A stretch of 64,000 nt of DNA from Amycolatopsis sp. NBC_00345 (GTDB lineage Bacteria > Actinomycetota > Actinomycetes > Mycobacteriales > Pseudonocardiaceae), in assembly GCF_036116635.1 (NCBI RefSeq), contig NZ_CP107995.1, positions 1,736,001-1,800,000 of the forward strand, in the 5' to 3' direction. The position numbers were made by a program, and so were the translations under genes. This document shows positions 50,783-57,843 of the stretch, in pieces. Below the pieces are notes generated by a model, which saw nothing but the letters and a program-made list of their open reading frames with translations, was not told the origin of the DNA and did not search any database. Each line of letters opens with the position of its first letter. Positions within the stretch are counted from its first letter, which is position 1.

Positions 50783-53584
50783 GTGGATCGGGGGCGTCAT
50801 CCGCGGCTGGTCGACACATTCGAGCGAAGCCGGGTCTTCGCGGCACTTTACCGGCTCGGCGGCGGGTTCGTCGAGATCGCGGCCGAGCCCGGAATGGGGA
50901 AATCGCGGATCATCGTTGATGTCGACCGCGCCGCCCGGGAGATGGGGCTGCAGGTGCGGTGCCTGCGCTTCAACCCCGCCAAACAGGCTTTCCTGGTCCC
51001 CGGCGCGTATTCCCGGGCCGATTCGGCGAATCAGTTGTGGGCCGCGGCGACCGGCTGCGCCGCAGTGCCAGAAACTGCAGCGCCCGGCACCGCAGTGCCA
51101 GAAACCGCAGTGCCTGAAGAAGACCCCGCCGACAGCCCGTCTTCGTCCGGGGACAAGCGGGTGCTGCTCATCGACGACGCGCACTACGCCGACCAGCACA
51201 CCCTGGACCTGCTCGAGGGAATGGTCGACGAGCAGGCCGACCCGCGCGACGGCGACGTGCTCGTCGTGCTCACCCACCGGCCCCGGCAGAGCCCGCGCCA
51301 GCTGCGCACGCTGCTCGCCCTCGGGGTCGAAAACGAGAAGGTCGAACGGATCGAGCTGCCGCCGTTCAGCCTGGCCCAGGCCGCCGACCTGGTCGGGCTG
51401 AGCAGCGACGACGACTGGCTGGACCGGCTGCACCGGGAGAGCGCGGGGGTCCCGCTCTACCTGCTCGCGCTGGCCTACACCTACCTGGCCCGGTCCACCA
51501 CCGAGCCCGATCCGTTCGGGGCGCAGATCCCGCGGCAGGTGGCCGCGCTGATCTCCGGCGAGCTGGCGACGCTCGGCCCCGCCGAGGCCACGCTGCTGCG
51601 CGCGGGCGCGGTGCTGGGCGACCGGTTCGAGCTCGAAGCCGCCACCGACGTGGCCGGGCTGGCCCACGACGAGGCGCTGGCTTCGGTCACCGAGCTGGTC
51701 CGCCGCGATGTGCTGCGCGAGACCGAACGACAGACCGTCTTCGCCTTCCGGCACCAGCTGCTGCGTCAGGTCGTGTACGTGGACCTCGACGTCGACGCGC
51801 GGGCGCAGGTGCACAGCGCCGCGCTCGAAGTGCTTGAGGAGCAAGGCGCCGGGGTGGTGCAGCGGGCGGTCCACCTGGAGCGGCTGGCGCACCGCCGCCG
51901 TCCGGAGGACGTGGTGGTCCTGGTCGCCGCCGCGCGCGAGCTCATGGCGGGCGACCCGGACGCGGCCGCGCGGTTCCTGGAAGCCGCGCTGCGCGGGCGG
52001 AACCAGCCCGCCCGGCGTGCCGAGCTGATTCTGTTGCTGGCCAAGGCACTCGCCGGTACGCGGCCGGCCGAAGCGCGGGACGTCCTGGTGCCGTTGCTCG
52101 GCGACCGCGCCGGGACCACGGCCGCCGTCCGGGCCCAGGCGGTCGCGTTGTGCGCCACGCTCGACGCGCTGTCCGGCCGGGCCACCGAGGCGGACGGGAT
52201 GATCGCGTCCGAACTCGCCGAGCTGCCCGACGACCCGCCGGCCGCGGTCGCCGAGCTGCTGCTCGCCCGCGGCCTGATCGCGCTGACCTTCGGCCACAGC
52301 GTCGGGGCCGCCGACGTGGACACCGCGTTCCGGCTCGCCCGCCGGCACGGCAGCGGCCCGTCGCTCGCCGTGGCGCTGGTGCTGCGGGCGTATCGGGGCG
52401 CGGTCGAATGCACCGGCTCCGGCGCCGAGGGCGTCGCCGACCACACGCTGTACGACCCGCCCGCGGCCGCGCTCGACCGTTCGGCCGACGCCGACCCCGG
52501 CGCACTGGTCCTGCTCGGCTGGTCCGAGCTGCTGGTCAGCCGGCCGGGGCCGGCCGAACGGCACCTGCGGCGGGCGGCCTCGGTGGTCGACAGCCGCGGT
52601 CCGCGGCCGCTGGCGCCGCTGGTGAACATCTGCCTCAGCGTGTTGTTGCAGCGCCGCGGCATGTACGCCGAAGGCGGCGAGGCGGCGGCGACCGCGCACC
52701 GGATCGCGCTGGAGCTGGACGCCGCGCCGCTGGCGGAGATCGCCAAGGCGCTGGAGCTGCAGTCCGACGCCCACCAGGACGGCGGCACCGCCGTCGGGGG
52801 GATCTCCACGCTGCCGATGGGCCGCGGCTGGCTGGGCGTCAACGCGGCGACTTTCCTGGCCTCGGCCGGGGAACTGGACAGCGACCTGCGCCGCTCGGTC
52901 GCCCTGATCATCCACAACGGCGGCGGCCGGGACCTGCCGGACCTGCCCGCGATCCTGCGGCCGCGCTGCTATGAGGTGCTGACCCTGGAAGCGCTCATGC
53001 ACAACGAGCCGCACGCGGTCGCCGAGGACTGGGCCGACCGCGCCCACGAGGCCGCCGCGGCGCTCGACCTGGCGTGCCAGCGGGCGTACGCGCTGCTCGC
53101 CCGCGCCCACCTGACCCGGGCGCAGGGCGACCCCGGTGCCGCGGCGGAGCTCTACCGCCGGGCCGGTGGCCTGTTCGGGTCCGCGGCGATGATCGGCGCG
53201 CAGGCCCGGGCGTTCAGCCACGCCGCCGAGTGCGCCCGCGAGGCGGGCCAGGTCGACTACGCGCGTTCGCTGCTGGTGCTGGCCAAGGCGATGGCCCGCC
53301 AGTGCGGGGCGGGCAAGGTGTACCTGCGGCTGGACGCGCAGCTGCGGGACCTCGACGCGCCGTCGCCCGGCCAGGAGACCGGCGGGGAGACCACGCTGGG
53401 CGCGCTCACCGACCGGGAGCGGGAGATCGCCGGGATCGCCGGGCAGGGCAAGCGCACCAAGGAGATCGCCGCGCAGCTGTCGCTGAGCCCGCGCACGGTC
53501 GACGTCCACCTCGGGCGCATCTACCGCAAGCTCAACATCGAATCCAGGGCCGAGCTCGCCCGGATCGTGGCCGAAGCGTCCTGA
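50783..53584 (+). CDS. LAL-family (large ATP-binding LuxR) transcriptional activator
   Basis: A 933-residue pathway activator. The N-terminal AAA-like ATPase has Walker A AEPGMGKSR (residues 34-42) and Walker B KRVLLIDDAHYAD. Between them is a low-complexity insert built of A-V-P-E-T repeats, encoded by short tandem DNA repeats at 51058-51115. A long TPR-like helical middle follows. The C-terminal LuxR HTH is LTDREREIAGIAGQGKRTKE, IAAQLSLSPRTVDVHLGRIYRKL. LAL proteins bind ATP and switch on polyketide clusters (as in pikromycin and nystatin). GTG 50783 is preferred over GTG 50765 because GGGGGG lies just before it. It very likely controls this cluster in both directions. Confidence 0.9.
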   Translation: MDRGRHPRLVDTFERSRVFAALYRLGGGFVEIAAEPGMGKSRIIVDVDRAAREMGLQVRCLRFNPAKQAFLVPGAYSRADSANQLWAAATGCAAVPETAAPGTAVPETAVPEEDPADSPSSSGDKRVLLIDDAHYADQHTLDLLEGMVDEQADPRDGDVLVVLTHRPRQSPRQLRTLLALGVENEKVERIELPPFSLAQAADLVGLSSDDDWLDRLHRESAGVPLYLLALAYTYLARSTTEPDPFGAQIPRQVAALISGELATLGPAEATLLRAGAVLGDRFELEAATDVAGLAHDEALASVTELVRRDVLRETERQTVFAFRHQLLRQVVYVDLDVDARAQVHSAALEVLEEQGAGVVQRAVHLERLAHRRRPEDVVVLVAAARELMAGDPDAAARFLEAALRGRNQPARRAELILLLAKALAGTRPAEARDVLVPLLGDRAGTTAAVRAQAVALCATLDALSGRATEADGMIASELAELPDDPPAAVAELLLARGLIALTFGHSVGAADVDTAFRLARRHGSGPSLAVALVLRAYRGAVECTGSGAEGVADHTLYDPPAAALDRSADADPGALVLLGWSELLVSRPGPAERHLRRAASVVDSRGPRPLAPLVNICLSVLLQRRGMYAEGGEAAATAHRIALELDAAPLAEIAKALELQSDAHQDGGTAVGGISTLPMGRGWLGVNAATFLASAGELDSDLRRSVALIIHNGGGRDLPDLPAILRPRCYEVLTLEALMHNEPHAVAEDWADRAHEAAAALDLACQRAYALLARAHLTRAQGDPGAAAELYRRAGGLFGSAAMIGAQARAFSHAAECAREAGQVDYARSLLVLAKAMARQCGAGKVYLRLDAQLRDLDAPSPGQETGGETTLGALTDREREIAGIAGQGKRTKEIAAQLSLSPRTVDVHLGRIYRKLNIESRAELARIVAEAS

Positions 53585-53926
53585 CCCCGGGCGGGCCTTT
53601 CCGCAGTGTCGCGGACCTCTCTCGCACATCGGCTCCGGCCGGCCTTTGGCGTGCGCGTTCACACCCGGTTCATTCACCGTTCGGGGAGACTACCAGCGAA
53701 AGCGCCGCGATGGCCGATGTTTCGCGAACTCAGTGGCATTGTTTACATTTCGGGAATGTCGTTGCATCATGTTCGGTACGACCGCGTATCCGGTTACGTA
53801 CTCCTTGATTACGTAATTTTGCAGATGTGGCCGCCAAAGCGCCTCTGAAAGACTCGTCCCTGTTCGGGTCCGCAGGGGGACACCCCGCGGACTTTCTGGG
53901 GTATGGGGTAGGAGGTCAGAAATCTG
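53585..53926. other. Intergenic region upstream of the SARP gene
   Basis: 342 bases without an ORF I can support, notably AT-richer than its surroundings. Visible elements are ACATT-TCGGG-AATGT type dyad at 53745-53759 and two TTACGTA boxes at 53794-53800 and 53809-53815, 15 bases apart. The SARP ribosome-binding site AGGAGGT sits near 53910. A promoter must lie here, but I cannot place its boxes with confidence. Confidence 0.4.
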
Positions 53927-54706
53927 ATGCGATTCGAGCTCCTGGGTCCTCTTCGGGTGGTCGAGGTGAACAACGGCGTTCCCACTGCATTGACCGTGCT
54001 GCCGAGGAAGGTCGCGAATCTGCTCGCGGTGCTGCTCGTGCGCGCCAACCAGGTGGTCTCCGCGGACCAGCTGATCGCGGAGCTGTGGGGGGAACACCCG
54101 CCCCGGCGCGCGATGGCCACACTGCACGTCTACGTGTCCCAGCTGCGTCGGTACCTGGCGGTCGGCGGGCTCAATCCGATCACCACCCAGGGGCGCAGCT
54201 ACTGCCTCGCCGTCGGTCCCGGCGACTGCGACATCGACGAGTTCCGCACGCTGACCCGGGCCGGCCGCACGCACCTGCAGGCGGGCCGGTACGGCGAGGC
54301 CTCCGCCGCGTTGAGCCAGGCCCGCGCGCTGTGGCGCGGCCCGGCGCTCGCCGAGGCGGGCACCGGCCCGATCCTCACCGGTTTCACCGTGTGGCTGGAG
54401 GAACTGCGCCAAGAGGGCCAGGAGATGCTGATCGAGGCCGGGCTGGCGATGGGCTGCGAACGAGAGCTGGTCAGCTCGCTGTACGCGATGATCGCGGAGA
54501 ACCCGCTGCACGAGGTCTACTACCGGCAGCTGATGACCGCGCTGTACCGCTGTGACCGGCGGGCCGAGGCGCTGACCGTCTACCGCAAGGCCCGCGCCCG
54601 GATCACCGACGACCTCGGGCTCGAGCCCGGCCGTCCGCTCCAGCTGCTGCACCAGGAGATCCTGGGCGCGGACATCGATCTGCGCGCCCGGCCCATCGCG
54701 GTCTGA
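53927..54706 (+). CDS. SARP-family pathway activator (AfsR/DnrI/RedD type)
   Basis: A 259-residue Streptomyces-antibiotic-regulatory-protein. An OmpR-like winged helix opens MRFELLGPLRVVEVNNGVP and continues LPRKVANLLAVLLVRANQVVSADQLIAELWGEHPPRRA, with LHVYVSQLRRYL as recognition helix. The bacterial transcriptional activation domain (BTAD) runs from CDIDEFRTLTRAGR to the end. This is the minimal SARP length, without ATPase or TPR parts. SARPs bind direct repeats just upstream of -35 boxes in biosynthetic promoters and recruit RNA polymerase. ATG 53927 follows AGGAGGTCAGAAATCTG. Having a LAL and a SARP side by side in the centre of the cluster implies layered, cluster-specific control. Confidence 0.93.
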   Translation: MRFELLGPLRVVEVNNGVPTALTVLPRKVANLLAVLLVRANQVVSADQLIAELWGEHPPRRAMATLHVYVSQLRRYLAVGGLNPITTQGRSYCLAVGPGDCDIDEFRTLTRAGRTHLQAGRYGEASAALSQARALWRGPALAEAGTGPILTGFTVWLEELRQEGQEMLIEAGLAMGCERELVSSLYAMIAENPLHEVYYRQLMTALYRCDRRAEALTVYRKARARITDDLGLEPGRPLQLLHQEILGADIDLRARPIAV

Positions 54707-54789
54707 GGGGCCGCACCACCTTTTCGTCTTCACCGCCCGGCCGGCTGCCGCCGCCGGGCGGTGCCCGCACGTCCTCTGGAGGGAATCCC

Positions 54790-55833
54790 ATGGCCGCCAC
54801 CGAAAGCCCGCCGCTGGCCCACATCGTCTCCACCGGGTCGGCCCTGCCCGGCGACCCCATCGACAACGCGACGCTGGGCGAACGGCTCGGCATGGACCGG
54901 CTGTGGGAGCAGTGGGTCGCCACGTTCGTCGGCACCCTGGGCCGGCACCTGTCGTTCGACCTCGACACCGGGAAGCCGCTGGGCACCCTGGCCGATCTGG
55001 GCGAGCAGGCCGGGCGGGCCGCGCTCGAATCCGGCGGCATCGCCCCGGGCGAGATCGACGCGGTGGTGCTCGGCACCGCCACGCCGGACATGCTGATGCC
55101 CGCCACCGTGAACATCGTCGCGGACCGGCTGGGCATCGACGGCGTGCCGACCTACCAGCTGCAGTCCGGCTGCACCGGCGCCGTCCAGGCCCTTTCGCTC
55201 GGAGCCAAGCTGGCCGCCGACCCGGACACCCGGCGGGTGCTCGTGCTGGCCGGGGACAGCTGCACCAAGCACTTCGACCTGGAAATGGACTTCCGCGCGC
55301 TGCCGCCGACCCAGCTGATCAACTGCGTGCTGTTCGGTGACGGCGCGGGCGCGGTGGTGCTGTCCGGCGAGCCCGAGCCGGACTCGATCGCGATCCGCCG
55401 GATCCTCACCCGGCTGGTCGGCGGCGGCCGTGCGCCGGGTCACGAGCTGGACTGGTTCGGCCCGGCCGACCGGGCCGACTCGCGGCCGGCCGTGGCCGAG
55501 GACTTCAAGGCGGTCGAGGAGTCGGTGCCCGCGCTGGCGGTGGAGATCGTGACCGAGCTGCTCGACGACGTGGACTGGGCGGCCGGCGAGGTCGACTTCC
55601 TGCTGCCGCCGCAGTTGTCCGGCCGGATGACCGAGCGCATCGTCGCCGGCCTCGGCCTGCCCGGGGCGGAGGAGGTGTCCTGCGTCGACGAGGTCGGCAA
55701 CTGCGGCAACGCGCTGCCCTTGCTGCAGCTGGACCGGCTGCGGGACCGGATCGCGCCCGGCGACCGCGCGCTCGCCGTGGCGGTCGAATCCAGCAAGTGG
55801 CTCAAGGGCGGCCTGGCTTTGGAGGCGGTGTGA
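54790..55833 (+). CDS. FabH-like ketosynthase III, tetronate-forming type
   Basis: A 347-residue KAS III homologue. The nucleophile is Cys128 in LQSGCTGAVQAL. The downstream Asn is kept as Asn304 in DEVGNCGNALP. At the usual His position (P-H-Q-A-N) the sequence is LLPPQLSGRM, so the canonical catalytic His is Pro274. In tetronate pathways the KSIII joins glyceryl-S-ACP to the finished polyketide chain and forms the ring. The coupled genes after it make that role likely here. Chain initiation is less likely because the PKS has its own loading AT-ACP. ATG 54790 follows GGAGGGAATCCC. The stop overlaps the next start as GTGA. Confidence 0.88.
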   Translation: MAATESPPLAHIVSTGSALPGDPIDNATLGERLGMDRLWEQWVATFVGTLGRHLSFDLDTGKPLGTLADLGEQAGRAALESGGIAPGEIDAVVLGTATPDMLMPATVNIVADRLGIDGVPTYQLQSGCTGAVQALSLGAKLAADPDTRRVLVLAGDSCTKHFDLEMDFRALPPTQLINCVLFGDGAGAVVLSGEPEPDSIAIRRILTRLVGGGRAPGHELDWFGPADRADSRPAVAEDFKAVEESVPALAVEIVTELLDDVDWAAGEVDFLLPPQLSGRMTERIVAGLGLPGAEEVSCVDEVGNCGNALPLLQLDRLRDRIAPGDRALAVAVESSKWLKGGLALEAV

Positions 55834-56645
55834 ACAACCCCGAGATCACCCCGGTCGCCGCGCAGCGCCGGCACACGCTGTTCTTCCTGCGCGAGTTCCG
55901 GTCCATCTCCCCGGTGTTCCTGGACACCGAGGTCGACGCGCGGGCGCTGCTGGCGCACCGGGCGTCGGCGGCCGGGGCCGGACGCCGGTATTCGATCGCG
56001 AGCTACCTGCTGCAGGTCGGCGGGCGCGTGCTGGCCGCGCACCCGGAGGCCAACGCGGCGATGACCGGCGGCCTCTGGCCCAAGGTGGCCCGATTCCCTT
56101 CGGTGGCCGGGAAACTGGCGCTCGACCGGCGGGTCGGCGGGAAGCGCGTGGTGCTGGCCGCCGTGCTGCCCGGGCTCGAGAACGCGACCCTGGACACCAT
56201 CCAGGACCAGGTGGACCACTACCGCGACGGCGATCCGGACACCATGCCGGAGTTCGCCGGGGCGCGGAAGCTGCACAGCCTGCCCGCGCTGATCGGACGG
56301 GTGGCGTACCGGAAGGTGGTCCGGCCGCTGGCCGGGCGGGCCCGCGTCCTCGGCACGTTCTCGGTGACGTCGCTGGGCCACCGCCCGGTCGACGGGTTCC
56401 ACTCGGTCGGCGGCACCACCATCACCCTCGGCGTGGGGCGCATCGCCGAGCGCGCGGTGGTGGTCGACGGGGAAATCGCCGTGGTGCCGACGTTCCGGCT
56501 CAGCCTGGCGTTCGACCACCGGGTGATCGATGGAGCCGAGGCCGCCGACGTGCTCGCCGATCTCGTCGAAGGCCTTGCCCATTACGGCAATGACCAGCCC
56601 GTGCCCGCGATCGGGCGCGTGACCGAGGAGACCGCAGCCCGATGA
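55830..56645 (+). CDS. 2-oxoacid dehydrogenase E2-type acyltransferase (tetronate acetylation)
   Basis: A 271-residue protein consisting only of the E2 (dihydrolipoamide acyltransferase) catalytic fold, with no lipoyl or subunit-binding domain. The active-site HxxxDG is His230-Arg-Val-Ile-Asp234-Gly in LAFDHRVIDGAEAADVL. In agglomerin-type pathways such a stand-alone E2-like enzyme acetylates the hydroxymethyl group of the tetronate so it can later be eliminated. The GTG at 55830 lies within the KSIII stop (GTGA) with GGAGGCG before it, and its TGA overlaps the next ATG, so the three genes are made together. Function is inferred from family and context. Confidence 0.85.
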   Translation: MNNPEITPVAAQRRHTLFFLREFRSISPVFLDTEVDARALLAHRASAAGAGRRYSIASYLLQVGGRVLAAHPEANAAMTGGLWPKVARFPSVAGKLALDRRVGGKRVVLAAVLPGLENATLDTIQDQVDHYRDGDPDTMPEFAGARKLHSLPALIGRVAYRKVVRPLAGRARVLGTFSVTSLGHRPVDGFHSVGGTTITLGVGRIAERAVVVDGEIAVVPTFRLSLAFDHRVIDGAEAADVLADLVEGLAHYGNDQPVPAIGRVTEETAAR

Positions 56646-57751
56646 CGACACCGACGACGACACCGACCCCAGCCGAGAGCCGCGGCACCAACGACATCGC
56701 CGAGCTGCGCCAGTTCATCGGCGTGCACGCGGCCAACCAGAACATCGAGCCGGCCTTGCTCGACCGGGTGCTCGCCGGGATCGGCAACGACCTCGAGGGC
56801 GACCCGGCTTCCTGGGCCGTGCAGTGGACTCGCGAAGCGCAGGAAGCCGGCGCGCGCGGGGACCTTCCCGCCGCCGGGGCGATGGCCGCTCTGGCCCGGT
56901 TCCCGTTCGTCGACGGCCCGGCCCGGGCGACCGCCGCCCGGGTGGGGATCGACGCGTTCACCCAGTGGGCCGCGCCGACTCCGTTGCGGGACTTGCGGGT
57001 CGAGTCCGGGCAGGGCGCGCTCCGGCTGTGGACGGCCGGTCTGTCCACTTCGGAGCCACGGCCGCTCGTGGTGCTGCTCGGCGGGATCGTCGCGCCCAAG
57101 GAGCAGTACGCGCCGGTGCTGCTGCAGCTCGATCAGCTGGGGCTCGCCGGGGTGGTCGCGGAACTGCCCGGCGTCGGCGAGAACACCTGGCACTACGACG
57201 AGGGCAGCTGGCAGCTCTTCCCGGCCGTGCTGGACGCGCTCGCCGACCGGGCTCGGGTGGACCGGACGCACGTGGTCGCGCTGAGCTTCAGCGGCCACCT
57301 GGCGTTGCGGGCCGCCGCGCACGACGACCGGATCCGGGGCGTGGTCACCGCGGGCGCGCCGGTCCGGGAATTCTTCCAGGCACTGCGGGAAGACGGCGGT
57401 GCGGCCATTCCGCGCGTCACACGGGACACGCTCGGCCATCTCCTCGGCTGTGCTCCCGGTGAGCTGGCCGAGCGCACCCGCGGCTGGGAACTGACCGACG
57501 ACGAGCTGTCCGCCCCGGCGATCCCGGTCCGCTACATCGTCAGCTCCCGGGACGAGATCGTGCCGCCCGCGGAAGCCGAAGTGCTGCGCGCACAAGTGAA
57601 AGACCTCGAACTGCTGACGCACGACGACGTGCACGGCTCGCCCGCGCACGTGGCCGCGTCGCGGACCTGGTGCGTGCTTTCGGTGCTGCGCCTGCTCGGC
57701 GGCTACGACCCCGTGGTGGCGCAGCTGGAGACGGCTCTGGCGGGGCTTTAG
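56642..57751 (+). CDS. Alpha/beta hydrolase, probable tetronate acetate-eliminating enzyme
   Basis: A 369-residue alpha/beta hydrolase of the FrsA/DUF1100-like esterase group: a helical N-terminal cap (residues 1-120), then the core. The triad is Ser217 in VALSFSGHLALRAA, Asp304 in SSRDEIVPP and His331 in DDVHGSPAHV. The nucleophile elbow is S-F-S-G-H rather than G-x-S-x-G, a notable departure. In agglomerin biosynthesis a hydrolase-fold partner removes acetate from the acetylated tetronate to give the exocyclic methylene. Adjacent, coupled E2-type acyltransferase makes that the best assignment. The ATG overlaps the preceding stop (ATGA). A 92-base gap leads to the next PKS. Confidence 0.85.
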   Translation: MTTPTTTPTPAESRGTNDIAELRQFIGVHAANQNIEPALLDRVLAGIGNDLEGDPASWAVQWTREAQEAGARGDLPAAGAMAALARFPFVDGPARATAARVGIDAFTQWAAPTPLRDLRVESGQGALRLWTAGLSTSEPRPLVVLLGGIVAPKEQYAPVLLQLDQLGLAGVVAELPGVGENTWHYDEGSWQLFPAVLDALADRARVDRTHVVALSFSGHLALRAAAHDDRIRGVVTAGAPVREFFQALREDGGAAIPRVTRDTLGHLLGCAPGELAERTRGWELTDDELSAPAIPVRYIVSSRDEIVPPAEAEVLRAQVKDLELLTHDDVHGSPAHVAASRTWCVLSVLRLLGGYDPVVAQLETALAGL

Positions 57752-57843
57752 CGCGATCGAAGTCAGTCCTTGGCGGGGCCGGGGAAGGTAGGAATGCACA
57801 TTCGCGCCGTCGCCGTCGCCCGGCGGAGAGGGGACCCATCCGG

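Noticed and set aside
54790..55833. KSIII as a starter-unit ketosynthase for the PKS
   Set aside because: The first PKS already begins with an AT-ACP loading didomain, and the KSIII is coupled to the tetronate genes; it also lacks the FabH His.
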